This document shows positions 24,654-33,482 of a stretch of DNA of 64,000 bases, piece by piece. The first letter of the stretch is position 1, and the number at the start of each line of letters is the position of its first letter. Source of the DNA: Phenylobacterium koreense (lineage in GTDB: Bacteria; Pseudomonadota; Alphaproteobacteria; Caulobacterales; Caulobacteraceae); the NCBI RefSeq assembly GCF_040545335.1, contig NZ_JBEPLU010000001.1, forward strand, positions 682,001 to 746,000, read 5' to 3'. A model generated the notes under the pieces. That model was not told the DNA's origin and made no database searches. It saw only the letters and a program-made list of their open reading frames with translations. Position numbers and translations under genes: made by a program.

Positions 24654-26071
24654 GCACCGCCCTGGGCTCAGACGGCGCGGTCGCACTCGCGCAGCGGACG
24701 CGTCTTGAAGGCGGCGCCCAGCTCCTGGTTGCGACGAGTCTTGCATCCAGCCTGGCGTTTGCAAGCGGCTCCTTGGCCGCCGTCTCGCTGGCTGCGATCG
24801 GTCAGGATCTGGCGCTGACGCCGCTCGAGCTGCAATGGCTCGTCAATGCCGAGCTGCTGCCCCTGGCCGCGTTCACGCTCACCGCTGGAGGCCTAGGAGA
24901 TCGATTTGGCCGCAGGCCGGTCTTCATCCTGGGCATAGCGCTATTTGGCGCCGGCGCCCTTTTGTCCGCCCTCGCGGGCGCCTGGGCCGCCTTGCTGCTT
25001 GGCCGGTTGGTGTGCGGCCTCGGTGAGGCCCTGATTTTGCCGAACGCCCTCTCAATGCTCGGCGAGGCGTTTCCTTCCGACCGCAAGGCGCGCGCGGTGG
25101 GCGTTTGGTCGGCCGCGGGCGCCGTTGCAGGCGCCGCGGCCCCGGGCCTGGCTGGCGTTGTGCTTGAGCATGGATCCTGGCGGACGCCGTTCCTGATCCT
25201 GGCGGCGGTGGCTGTGCTCGCCCTTTTCGTCGCGGTCCTCTGGACCCCAAGGGGAGGCGCTCGCAGCGCCGTGCAAGTCGATTGGCCGGGCGCAGGACTG
25301 TCGGTCCTGGGTCTGGGGGCCCTGGGCTGGGGCCTGACAAGCCTGACCGGCGGCGCTGCATCGGGGGCCCTGAGCATGACAGCGATCATGTTCGCGCTGC
25401 TGGTTCTGGGCGCGCTCGTTGTGGTCGAGCGACGGCAGGGACGCCGGGCCATGCTTCCACCCTGGTTGCTGGCGTCGCGAGATGTGATCGGCGCCAACCT
25501 GTTTACGGCGCTCCTCTACGGGCCGTTCACGGCGATGCTCACGCTCCTGCCGTTCGTGATGATCCAGGGCGCCATGCTTTCGCCGGTCGTGGCCGGCGCC
25601 GCATTCATTCCACTGCAGATCCTGATCACCGTGATATCGCCTATGGCCGGGCGTATCTGCCAGGGACTCGGCCGGCGCGCGCCTCTGATCCTTGGTGGGC
25701 TTATGGTCGGGGCCGGGTGTTTGGCGGCGCTGCGCATCGACGCCGACGCCGCCTACTGGCCCGACATCTTTCCCGCGGTGCTGCTCCTCGCACTTGGAAT
25801 GGGCCTGGTCGTCGCGCCTCTGAGCACGCTGGTCCTGACCTCCGTCGACACCGATCACGCGGGCACGGCCGCCGGGGTCAACAGCTCGGTGGCGCGTGTG
25901 GGCTCGCTCGTGGCGGTCGCGCTGATCGGCGGGGTCCTGCAGGGCGGTCCAGGCTTGATACCGGCCTTTCACCTGGCGATGGCGGTGGCCGCCGGGTCAT
26001 GCGGCCTCGCCGCATTGGCGGTGTTGATCGTCGAGCCCGGCCCGCACACCGATTTCATCCCCCGGGACTAG
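24650..26071 (+). CDS. MFS transporter, EmrB/QacA-like
   Basis: The 473-residue membrane protein has 13-14 hydrophobic segments, a motif A region (GGLGDRFGRRPVFILG) and a motif C-like run of Gly/Ala/Pro (AAGAVAGAAAPGLAGVVLE), as in DHA2-type exporters. The GTG start overlaps the previous stop (GTGA). It is probably an efflux pump; the substrate is unknown. Being the last gene after two cytosolic proteins of unknown function is unusual for such pumps, which normally pair with a TetR or MarR repressor. Confidence 0.9.
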   Translation: MSTALGSDGAVALAQRTRLEGGAQLLVATSLASSLAFASGSLAAVSLAAIGQDLALTPLELQWLVNAELLPLAAFTLTAGGLGDRFGRRPVFILGIALFGAGALLSALAGAWAALLLGRLVCGLGEALILPNALSMLGEAFPSDRKARAVGVWSAAGAVAGAAAPGLAGVVLEHGSWRTPFLILAAVAVLALFVAVLWTPRGGARSAVQVDWPGAGLSVLGLGALGWGLTSLTGGAASGALSMTAIMFALLVLGALVVVERRQGRRAMLPPWLLASRDVIGANLFTALLYGPFTAMLTLLPFVMIQGAMLSPVVAGAAFIPLQILITVISPMAGRICQGLGRRAPLILGGLMVGAGCLAALRIDADAAYWPDIFPAVLLLALGMGLVVAPLSTLVLTSVDTDHAGTAAGVNSSVARVGSLVAVALIGGVLQGGPGLIPAFHLAMAVAAGSCGLAALAVLIVEPGPHTDFIPRD

Positions 26072-26099
26072 GCGCGACCCGTTCCGATACGCGGTGCGA

Positions 26100-26858
26100 T
26101 CAGAGGCCACCGTAGCGCTCGGTGCGGATGATCTCAGCCGCGACTCCTGCCGCTTGGGCGCCGTCGGCGGCCGCATTGACGAAGCCGTTCGTGCCGCAGA
26201 CGAACACCCGCTTCGGCCATGCGGGCAGACGCTTCAGGACCCGGGCTAAGATCTCGTCGTCGATCCGACGGGAGAAATCCTGGGGCCGCCAGGCGGACGC
26301 CCGGGTGAGCGCGAGGGTCATGCCGAAACGGTCGTTCTGTCGTTCGAGCGCCTCCAGTTCTTCGCGATAAAGCACGTCTTGCGGGCTTCGGGCCGAGAGC
26401 AGCAGGTGCATCGGCACGCGGGCCGCGGCCTCGGCCCCGCGGCGGGCGATGGCCATCAACGGCACGAGGCCCGAACCGCCGCCGATCAGCAGGATCGGGC
26501 CGCCGTCCTCCGGCTCCCAGACGAAATGCCCACCCAAGGGGCCCTTGATCTCGACGACATCGCCGACCTGCGCGACGTCATGGAACCATAGCGAGACCTC
26601 GCCGTCGGCAAGGCGCTCGACCGCCAATTCCAGCTCGTCGTCGGCGCCCGGCAGGGAGGCGATCGAATAGCTTCGGATGGCCCGATAGCCATCTTCGGCG
26701 GTCAGGCGAATGTCGACATGCTGCCCTGCACGCCACGTGAATGGCCGATCCGGGCGGACAAAAAAGCTCGTAATCTCCGGAGTCTGCATGACACGACGGG
26801 TGATCGTCGCGTTCTGCCATCGAACCGCAGGGGCGAGGACGCCAGCGACGTCAGTCAT
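26100..26858 (-). CDS. Ferredoxin/flavodoxin reductase-like FAD-NAD(P) oxidoreductase
   Basis: The 252 residues show the FNR family layout: FAD site RSYSIAS (RxYS), a phosphate-contacting GPLGGHFVW, and the NAD(P) site ILLIGGGSGLVPLMAI, ending with a CGTNGFV strand. There is no iron-sulfur domain. Its start overlaps the MsrP-like gene by 8 bp, so it most likely supplies electrons to that molybdoenzyme or acts on the same pathway. In Caulobacterales and other bacteria, this pair is often found together. Confidence 0.9.
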   Translation of the reverse strand: MTDVAGVLAPAVRWQNATITRRVMQTPEITSFFVRPDRPFTWRAGQHVDIRLTAEDGYRAIRSYSIASLPGADDELELAVERLADGEVSLWFHDVAQVGDVVEIKGPLGGHFVWEPEDGGPILLIGGGSGLVPLMAIARRGAEAAARVPMHLLLSARSPQDVLYREELEALERQNDRFGMTLALTRASAWRPQDFSRRIDDEILARVLKRLPAWPKRVFVCGTNGFVNAAADGAQAAGVAAEIIRTERYGGL

Positions 26859-27456
26859 CGGTGTATCGCTGCTCCCGCCATGGATCGCCGTAGATGTGGT
26901 AACCGCGCAATTCCCAGAACCCGGCCTCGTCGCGCGTGGTGAATTGGAGGCCTTTCACCCACTTGGCCGACTTCCAGAAGTAGAGATGCGGAACCAGCAG
27001 TCGGGCCGGACCTCCATGATCGGCCTCGAGCGGAGCGCCGTCGTAGCGTAGCGCCACCATGGCCTTTCCCTGCGTCAGATCGGCCAGGGGTACGTTCGTG
27101 GAGTAGCCGTCGAACGAGTGGGCGAGGACGTAAGGAGTGGGCGGGTCGATGCCCGCATCGTCCAGCAGGTCGTCGATCAGCACGCCGCTCCAGCGGGTGT
27201 CGAACTTCGACCAGGTGGTCACGCAATGAATGTCGCGCACCAGTTCCGTCTGGCGCAGGGCGTTGATCTCGTCCCACGTCCAGGTGCGAACGGGCCTCGG
27301 CCCGACCTTGAGGGTGAAGGACCAGGCCTCGGTGCGAAGGCGTGGCGTCGGCCCGGCCGTGAGGACGGGGAAGTTCTCGACCAGATGCTGGCCGGGCGGC
27401 AATCTCTTGGCCGTGGCGGGCGGTTGCCGACGACCGACGAAGCCTCGTGTCACCAT
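26851..27456 (-). CDS. Sulfite oxidase-like molybdopterin oxidoreductase (MsrP/YedY-like)
   Basis: The 201-residue protein is a single molybdopterin-binding domain of the sulfite oxidase family. The Mo-ligand cysteine is Cys78 in the segment DIHCVTTWSKFDTRWSGV; ADHGGPARLLVPHLYFWKSAKWVKGL is the conserved late motif. No twin-arginine signal is present, so it should be cytosolic, unlike classical MsrP. Substrate is unknown; S- or N-oxides are plausible given msrA next door. It is coupled to the reductase gene. Confidence 0.9.
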   Translation of the reverse strand: MVTRGFVGRRQPPATAKRLPPGQHLVENFPVLTAGPTPRLRTEAWSFTLKVGPRPVRTWTWDEINALRQTELVRDIHCVTTWSKFDTRWSGVLIDDLLDDAGIDPPTPYVLAHSFDGYSTNVPLADLTQGKAMVALRYDGAPLEADHGGPARLLVPHLYFWKSAKWVKGLQFTTRDEAGFWELRGYHIYGDPWREQRYTDD

Positions 27457-27490
27457 CGCCGCGCCCCTTCTCTCTCTGCTCCCATCACCT

Positions 27491-28015
27491 TCACGCTGCG
27501 TCGCCGGCCTTGGCGCGGTGTGGCAGCTTCCAGTCCGGCCGCGGAAAGTGGCAGGTGTACCCGTTGGGTATCCGCTCCAGGTAGTCCTGATGCTCCGGTT
27601 CGGCTTCCCAGAAGGCGCCGGCCGGCTCGATCTCCGTCACCACCTTGCCCGGCCAAAGTCCTGAGGCCTCCACGTCGGCGACCGTCTCCTGCGCCACGCG
27701 CCGCTGCTCGTCGCTGGTGTAGAAGATCGCCGACCGGTAGCTGCGACCGAGATCGTTACCCTGCCGGTTCAGGGTCGTCGGATCGTGGATCTGGAAGAAC
27801 CATTCCAGCTGATCCCTGAAGCTGGTCTGCGCCGGATCGAAGATGATCTCGATCGCCTCGGCATGGTCGCCGTGCCGGCGATAGGTGGCGTTCGGGGTCG
27901 CCTCGTCCCCGGTGTAGCCGACCCGGGTCGAAATCACTCCAGGCCTCCGGCGGATGAGGTCTTGCATCCCCCAGAAGCATCCTCCGGCAAGTACGGCCCG
28001 CTCAGTGGTGTCCAT
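27491..28015 (-). CDS. msrA: Peptide-methionine (S)-S-oxide reductase MsrA
   Basis: The 174-residue enzyme reduces the S-epimer of methionine sulfoxide. The catalytic motif GGCFWG places the nucleophile at Cys13. [24 protein letters not shown] and [20 protein letters not shown] complete the family pattern. Only one more cysteine (YTC) is available for resolution. The ATG at 28015 has AGGAG seven bases upstream; an ATG two codons earlier is too close. It lies 34 bp downstream, in the opposite gene order, of the MsrP-like gene stretch on the same strand. Confidence 0.96.
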   Translation of the reverse strand: MDTTERAVLAGGCFWGMQDLIRRRPGVISTRVGYTGDEATPNATYRRHGDHAEAIEIIFDPAQTSFRDQLEWFFQIHDPTTLNRQGNDLGRSYRSAIFYTSDEQRRVAQETVADVEASGLWPGKVVTEIEPAGAFWEAEPEHQDYLERIPNGYTCHFPRPDWKLPHRAKAGDAA

Positions 28016-28132
28016 GATCATGCTCCTCGTGAGACCAGCCCCGTTATCGTCGATCTTCTCATGGACGCGACCGAAAGCGGCCTATTGATTCCATTCCCGG
28101 TGCGCATCGCCCGGTCGGACGGATCAAGGCCG

Positions 28133-28504
28133 CTATTTCGCCGGCCTCGACACCGAGGCCAGATAGACGACGATGTCATGCCTTTGCTGTGCGTCGGGGA
28201 CAGCCAGGAACATCTTTGACCCGGGGGCCATGGCCTGCGGACTCTGCAGCCAGGTGTCCAGGCGAGCCCGCGTCCAGACGCCCCCAAGCTTCTTGAGACT
28301 GTCCGAGTACTGAAAGTCAGGCAGGCCGGCGACCTTGCGGCCCACGACGTCGCGATGGCGCGGCCCGATACGATTGGCGTCGACCGAGTGACACCCGCCG
28401 CACTTGGCCTCGTAGAGAGCCTCTCCGACAGCCGGGCTCTCGGCCGAGGCGGAGGTCGCGACGAGTCCCGCCGCGAGGGCGATCCAGATGCACGCGCGGG
28501 TCAT
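28133..28504 (-). CDS. Periplasmic class I cytochrome c
   Basis: The 123-residue protein has a signal peptide (cleavage after ASA, residue 21), one heme-binding CGGCH motif at about 35-39, and a distal Met ligand candidate in APGSKMFLAV. It resembles cytochrome c2/c550-type electron carriers. It overlaps the ferritin-like gene by one base (TGATG) and is its downstream partner, so the two may form a small periplasmic redox unit. Confidence 0.92.
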   Translation of the reverse strand: MTRACIWIALAAGLVATSASAESPAVGEALYEAKCGGCHSVDANRIGPRHRDVVGRKVAGLPDFQYSDSLKKLGGVWTRARLDTWLQSPQAMAPGSKMFLAVPDAQQRHDIVVYLASVSRPAK

Positions 28505-29064
28505 CAGCTGAACAAGAAGGCTTTGGCCGGGATCGGTGTTCCGGCAGCGTTGTTCAGCGTCGTCCAGTGCACCGCTTCGTCCGCCGACAACTGCGTGAAC
28601 AGGTGGACGAGTTGCGGATCATGGAGGGCGGCCACCTGGCCGGCATAGGCGTTGGTCGCTCCAAGCTCCAGCTTTGTGGCCAGATTGACGACGTCTGCCT
28701 GAGATTTGAGAGCGGCGAGATTGAGTTCCTTGACATAGTCGGCGTCCGCCTTGGGCTCCACCGGCTTGCCACCAGCCTTGCGGATGAGATCGGCAAGGGC
28801 GTCGCGATGCTGTTCGTGATGGCCCTTGAAGATGAGCGCGACCTTCAGCGTGTCGGCCTGCAGCAGGCCGCTGGCGCCGGCCAGGCGGTAGGCGGCGATC
28901 CCTTCGTGCTCAAGGGCGAGCGCGCCCTGCATCACCGAAACGTCCGCCGCCGGATTTGGCGACGCGGCCGCGCGGCCGGCGAAGGTCGCCGCCCCGACGA
29001 ATAGGCCAGCTCCGGCTATGAGGGTTCGACGGGAGGCGTCTTGGTCGCGTTGGTTGCGGATCAT
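28504..29064 (-). CDS. Tat-exported ferritin-like domain protein
   Basis: The start at 29064 follows AAGGA and gives 186 residues. The N-terminus has a twin-arginine signal (SRRTLIAGAGLF). The mature part is a four-helix bundle with the ligand pattern of ferritin-like proteins: ALEHEGIAAY, GHHEQHRDAL, KLELGATNAY and SADEAVHW. A di-metal site is therefore likely, and Tat export suggests it folds with metal in the cytosol. Similar proteins are annotated DUF4439 or 'ferritin-like'; the activity is unknown. It is coupled to the cytochrome c gene. Confidence 0.88.
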   Translation of the reverse strand: MIRNQRDQDASRRTLIAGAGLFVGAATFAGRAAASPNPAADVSVMQGALALEHEGIAAYRLAGASGLLQADTLKVALIFKGHHEQHRDALADLIRKAGGKPVEPKADADYVKELNLAALKSQADVVNLATKLELGATNAYAGQVAALHDPQLVHLFTQLSADEAVHWTTLNNAAGTPIPAKAFLFS

Positions 29065-29091
29065 AGGAATGTCCTTTGGCAAGAGCGTCGG

Positions 29092-30345
29092 TCAGACGCG
29101 TTCGAGGAGCGCCACGGTCCCCTGCCCGCCGTCCGCGCAGACGGAGACGACCGCTTTCGCGCCGACCGGATGGGCGAGGAGTTCCTTGGCCGCCTGGCTG
29201 AGGATGCGGGCGCCCGTGGCCGCGAAGGGGTGGCCCAAGGCGAGCGAGCCGCCGTGCCGGTTCAATCGGTCGAAGGGGAACGGTCCGAGATCAACGTCGA
29301 TCTTGGCGTGCTCGCGCCGATACGACGGATCCATCGCGGCTTGGATATTGGCGAGCACCTGGGCCGCGAACGCTTCGTGCAGCTCCCATACGGCGACGTC
29401 GGCGGCCTTCAGGCCGTGGCGGGCGAGCAGCCGCGGGATGGCCCGGGCAGGCGCCATGAGGATGCCCTCGACCGCATAGCTCATCGCCGCGAGCTGCCAG
29501 TCCACCAGCCGCACGGCCGGCGGACCACCCAACCTCCGCAGCCCGTCCGCGTCGGCGACCCAGACGCCGGCGGCCCCGTCGGTCAGGGGCGAGGAGTTGC
29601 CGGCCGTAAGCGTGCCGGCGCCCGTCCGGTCGAACACGGTCGGCAGCGCGGAGAGCTTTTCCAGCGAGGTGTCGGTCCTCGGCAGCGTGTCGTGCTCGAC
29701 CCCGAAGGCGGGCAATACGAGATCGCCGAAAAACCCGTCCTGATCCCGTCCCCGGGCGGCGTTCTGGTGACTGGCCAACGCCAGGGCGTCCTGCGCGGCG
29801 CGCGTGATCGCGTAGAGCTTGGCCGTGTCCTCCGTGTGCTCGCCCATCGATCGTCCGCTGACGCGGTTCGCCCAGGCGTTGGCCGGGATCTCGAAGTCGG
29901 CCGGGGTCACCGCCTCCAGCAGTTGCAGAGCCGCCGGCAGATCGCGGATCGCCTTTGCCGCAATCTGATCAGCCTTGCCTTGGCGCAGGGCGATCGGACG
30001 GTGCGACATGGTCTCGACCCCACCGACCAACGCCAGATGGGCGTCGCCGCGACCGAGCAGTCCGCCCGCGGCCAGCGCGCCGATGAAGCTCGTCGAGCAG
30101 GCCATCACATCCGAGAAGGCGACGATCTCAGGATCGAGGCCGGCTTCGAACACCAACTCGCGGGCGACGTTCGAGACGGTCGGATCCGGGATCACCTGCC
30201 CCCACAGGAGCAGGTCCGGCTGCGCTGAATTGATCATCGCCTTGGCGATCGGCGCCGACAATTGAAGCGCCGACACGTCGGCATACTGGGCCCCAGCTTT
30301 GACGAACGGGGTTCGTACGCCTGGGACAATGAAAACGTCGGCCAT
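29092..30345 (-). CDS. Acetyl-CoA acyltransferase (thiolase)
   Basis: The 417-residue protein is a thiolase: nucleophilic Cys in MACSTSF, the HEAFAAQV motif, the GHPFAATGAR loop, and the second catalytic Cys in CADGGQG, at the C-terminus. It is expected to cleave 3-ketoacyl-CoA with CoA, or condense acyl-CoAs. Length and loop sequence fit the FadI/FadA-like trifunctional-type thiolases. The chosen ATG at 30345 begins the conserved ADVFIVPGVRTPF segment. No hydratase partner is adjacent. Confidence 0.93.
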   Translation of the reverse strand: MADVFIVPGVRTPFVKAGAQYADVSALQLSAPIAKAMINSAQPDLLLWGQVIPDPTVSNVARELVFEAGLDPEIVAFSDVMACSTSFIGALAAGGLLGRGDAHLALVGGVETMSHRPIALRQGKADQIAAKAIRDLPAALQLLEAVTPADFEIPANAWANRVSGRSMGEHTEDTAKLYAITRAAQDALALASHQNAARGRDQDGFFGDLVLPAFGVEHDTLPRTDTSLEKLSALPTVFDRTGAGTLTAGNSSPLTDGAAGVWVADADGLRRLGGPPAVRLVDWQLAAMSYAVEGILMAPARAIPRLLARHGLKAADVAVWELHEAFAAQVLANIQAAMDPSYRREHAKIDVDLGPFPFDRLNRHGGSLALGHPFAATGARILSQAAKELLAHPVGAKAVVSVCADGGQGTVALLERV

Positions 30346-30524
30346 GTCGGTTCCAGCGCTGGGTGGCGTCCCCATGTCCCGGCGCACGGATTTGGTCCGT
30401 GAGATCGGCTGCGGACGGTCGGAGTGAAAGGTCGAGGAGAACGGTCGCCGCTGAAGGGCGCGAGGGGAAATAGCGAGCGATCATGGGATTGATCACCGCC
30501 AGCTATCGCACTGGCTTCGAGCGA

Positions 30525-31079
30525 CTAGCGCTGCAGAGCCGGGTATCCGGAGGAGTACATCCAGTCTGTGCTTTCGGCCGGCTGGTGGCAGCCCAGGCAA
30601 TCCTTCCGATAGTCGGTGGAGGTGGTTTGCGTCGGCTTGTCAGCGTCGAACCACGACCATCCCCAACCGTCGCCCCACAGCGGATCGCCCGGATGACTGT
30701 TCTTGCTGTCGCGCACGCTCACGAACCAGCCCTTTAGAGCGGTCGCGTTACTGACCGTCCCTGTAGTCATGGATTGGGTGGACGTGCCGCGGACCTCCTT
30801 CACCAGGACGGCGCCGTCCGGGAAGTGGCCGGTCCGCTTGAACGCCGCCGTCGCGCCGGGCGAGGCGTAGACGACGTGCATCTCCTTCGACCCCAGGCCC
30901 TTGTCCGCGGCGACGGCCCAACTGCCCAGATACTCATAGGTCCTCTGGTAATCGGCCGGCACGCGCAGCGCGCCTTTCGGATCGGCCACCGAAGCAGGCT
31001 TCGGCGACGCGGCCACGGCCAGGGTCGACCCCAGAGCGACTGCGACAACGCCGAGCCCGAGAATGGGAGTCCGCTTCAT
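30525..31079 (-). CDS. Cytochrome P460-family periplasmic protein
   Basis: The ATG at 31079 gives 184 residues with a cleavable signal peptide (about residue 24) and no lipobox. The P460 domain carries its c-heme site CLGCH at 161-165, preceded by a GWGWSWFDAD segment like the WGYYNF region of the other P460 protein at 13295. The role could be oxidation of hydroxylamine or NO-related species, or simple redox; it cannot be fixed from sequence. It stands alone downstream of nothing obvious. Confidence 0.86.
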   Translation of the reverse strand: MKRTPILGLGVVAVALGSTLAVAASPKPASVADPKGALRVPADYQRTYEYLGSWAVAADKGLGSKEMHVVYASPGATAAFKRTGHFPDGAVLVKEVRGTSTQSMTTGTVSNATALKGWFVSVRDSKNSHPGDPLWGDGWGWSWFDADKPTQTTSTDYRKDCLGCHQPAESTDWMYSSGYPALQR

Positions 31080-31358
31080 GGTGTTCCTTTCGTTGCGTGC
31101 GCGCATCGGAACCGTCGGACACCGTCGTGCGGAACGGAAATAGCGTGGCGTCATCGGTTCGATGAGCCTCGGTTATGCGGCCGCGCCAATTCCAACTGTC
31201 GGGCGCGCAGCGACGCCGAACCATTCCCAGAAGTCATTTTGGGAGCGCCCGGCGAACGGGGCATGGTCGGGCGCGCGCTTAGGCCCTGAGCTGGCTGTCG
31301 CCCCTTGCGCGACTTGATCATTCCGCTTGGCGAAGCGATTGCGAAATCGAGATCGGAC

Positions 31359-32024
31359 ATGCCCCACCCGCCCGTTGGTTCCTCCTCGAGCGATAGCCCC
31401 CCCAACAGCGGTGGCGTGCTTGTGACCTTGGGGCGAGCTGATACGGCGCTCTATGCGCCGCTGCGCGATTGGATGCTGGCGTCGAACCTGGCCGAACAGG
31501 CGCTCAAGGCCGGCGACAACGCGCCCGACTTCTTCCTTCCTGACGACCGCGCGCGCTTGGTCGCGCTGCGGGCCTTGCTCGAAAATGGGCCGGTCGTGCT
31601 CTGCTTCTTGGCCGGGGGCTGGTGCTCGTTTTGCATCGCCAAGCTCAAGGCGTTGAATGCGGCCTTGGAAGATCGCGGCGGTCCGCCCGCCACCCTCGTC
31701 GCGATCACGCCCGAGACAGGTTCTCATCCACGGCGGATGCGCGCGGCGCACCAAATCCAATGCACGGTCCTATCCGATGTCGACTATGAGGTCGGACAGA
31801 TGTTCGGGATCATCTCGGTCTTGCCGCCCGAGATCGTCACCGAGATGAGGTCGCGGGGTCTGGACCTCCCTCAACTGCATGGAGTCGCCAAGCCGATGCT
31901 GGCCGCGCCGGCCGTCTATCTGATCGGGCCTTCAGGCAAGATCGCCATGGCCAGCGTGGATCTCGACTACATCGCCAGCGCCGACACCGAGGCGCTGATC
32001 AGCGCTCTGGAGCAGCTAAGCTAG
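31359..32024 (+). CDS. Peroxiredoxin-like (AhpC/TSA) protein
   Basis: The 221 residues contain a thioredoxin-fold redoxin domain. The active region is FLAGGWCSFCIAKLKAL, so the usual peroxidatic position is part of a CxxC pair, typical of the AhpC/TSA-like 'redoxin' branch. An N-terminal extension of about 60 residues includes PLRDWMLASNLAEQALKAGDNAPDF, seen in this subfamily. The ATG is preferred over a TTG at 31305. It probably reduces peroxides with a thiol donor in the cytosol. It converges with the LysR gene. Confidence 0.85.
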   Translation: MPHPPVGSSSSDSPPNSGGVLVTLGRADTALYAPLRDWMLASNLAEQALKAGDNAPDFFLPDDRARLVALRALLENGPVVLCFLAGGWCSFCIAKLKALNAALEDRGGPPATLVAITPETGSHPRRMRAAHQIQCTVLSDVDYEVGQMFGIISVLPPEIVTEMRSRGLDLPQLHGVAKPMLAAPAVYLIGPSGKIAMASVDLDYIASADTEALISALEQLS

Positions 32025-32027
32025 CCT

Positions 32028-32999
32028 TCAGGCGGTCGCCAGTCGGGCATCTTCGTCTGGGGAGTCGCCTCGAGCCCTGCAGTCGGCGGCCACTGCAGGG
32101 CGTTCCGCGATCGGGAAGCTGCTCCGCCAGTCATGGACCCGAGCGATCTTCACAAGGGCTTCAAGGGCCGGCGAATACCTGCGTCCAGCGACGGCGAGGA
32201 GTTGGATGTTGCGCTTCAGGGGATCGCTCGCGATGGGCCGCGCAACAAGGGATGGCAAGTGCGGCGCGTGCTCGGGCCAGAGCATCAGGCCCAGGCCCGC
32301 CGCCACCATGTGCTGCAGATGCGCAAGGCGCCTGCCTCGATGACCGACGCGGGGCTCGACCTCTGGCGGAAACAGGTCTTGCCATGGCGGGTCGGCGCCG
32401 TCGCAGCCGACATGTTCGAGCCAGGTGGCCTTCGCCAGGACATCTACCGGCAAGCTGGAAAACTCCGCCAGCATCGACTCCTTCGGCATCAGGACCAGAA
32501 ACCGCTCTTCAAACAGGTTCCAATGGTCGATGCGCAGCGGCAACTCGCCAAATTCATTGCCAGAGATCGCCGCGTTCACGGCGCCGTCCAGCAACAACTC
32601 ACTGAGCGCCGCCGGCTCCTCTTCGATGAGTTCGACCTGCAAGCCGGGCATGAACCGGGCAATCTCGACCAGCGGCGCTTCGATGATGGATGCGGACACG
32701 CATGACGCCAGGGCGATCTTGAGTGGTGCGATCTCCTTGCGTTGGAAATCGATCGCCAGGGTGTGCACGCTCTCGGCGGCGACATAGGCGCGTTCCAGCA
32801 TCGGAAGCACCAATTTGCCCAGGTCGGTCAGTTGGGTGAGTTGCCGCTCTCGGTGGATCAGAACACCTCCGAGCTCCAGTTCCAGCTTCTGAACGGCCTT
32901 GGTCAGAGCCGGCTGGGTGACGTTGCACATTTCCGCGGCCCGCGTGAAGTTGAGGGATCGCGCCAACGCCAGGAAATAACGGATCTGGTGGAGTTCCAT
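32028..32999 (-). CDS. LysR-family transcriptional regulator
   Basis: The 323-residue protein has the N-terminal winged HTH of LysR regulators (LHQIRYFLALARSLNFTRAAEMCNVTQPALTKAVQKLE) and a periplasmic-binding-like effector domain (about 90-300). The HTH resembles that of CysB/OxyR-like activators, but the ligand is unknown. The upstream region (33000-33482) contains a palindrome at 33120-33143 that could be its own site. Confidence 0.92.
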   Translation of the reverse strand: MELHQIRYFLALARSLNFTRAAEMCNVTQPALTKAVQKLELELGGVLIHRERQLTQLTDLGKLVLPMLERAYVAAESVHTLAIDFQRKEIAPLKIALASCVSASIIEAPLVEIARFMPGLQVELIEEEPAALSELLLDGAVNAAISGNEFGELPLRIDHWNLFEERFLVLMPKESMLAEFSSLPVDVLAKATWLEHVGCDGADPPWQDLFPPEVEPRVGHRGRRLAHLQHMVAAGLGLMLWPEHAPHLPSLVARPIASDPLKRNIQLLAVAGRRYSPALEALVKIARVHDWRSSFPIAERPAVAADCRARGDSPDEDARLATA

Positions 33000-33482
33000 G
33001 GGGCCTCCGATCTCAGTTGACTGCGTTGACGGCGGGACGGCTCCGGTGCGAGCTCATGCGACCAAACCGCCCTCCTCCCTCGCGCGATGACCGAATTGGT
33101 CGGTCACGTGCAAACCACTTTTGTGGATTAATCACTCCACAAATGGACTTGTACCTCCTTTGGCCACTGGCGGCTACAGGCAAGCGCGCGTGTCGGGTGG
33201 GGTCCGCGATCACAGCAACGTCCCGCCGCATCGCTAAGTCCGGGTGAGGCTCGCGCTCCGCGCCAGAGGCGAAGCGAGACCCGCAAGCCCTTCGACATTC
33301 CGGGGCGCCCCTGATTTTGGAGCCGTCGCTCCTATTTAAGAATTCAGGCCAAGCCCGCGCCGCAGTACACGATGCGGTGGAGGCATGAATTTGATGACCA
33401 ATGGGAATGGCGACATCGTAGGTCTGCGCACGGGCGAGCGCCGTCTTTTTGGCTACGCGGCCTAAGTGCGGTGAGCTGAGCG
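33000..33482. other. 483-bp intergenic region with a palindrome and a mini-ORF
   Basis: Between the divergent lysR and tetR genes. It holds the inverted repeat TTTGTGGA-8-TCCACAAA (33120-33143), AT-rich against its surroundings, and a short frame (33385-33465) of 26 codons with GGAGG directly before the ATG and ending shortly before tetR. The rest shows no coding pattern I can support. Confidence 0.5.
33120..33143. promoter_or_regulatory. Inverted repeat, candidate operator
   Basis: TTTGTGGA and TCCACAAA are perfect 8-bp arms with an 8-bp spacer (TTAATCAC). The half-sites are spaced about one and a half helical turns centre to centre. It lies 120 bp upstream of the lysR start; a LysR or TetR site is plausible. 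Confidence 0.45.

Noticed and set aside
26899..26904. GTAACC on the plus strand, a possible further ECF promoter
   Set aside because: The bases 16 bp downstream are CCGG rather than CGTA, and the site is inside the MsrP-like gene on the wrong strand.
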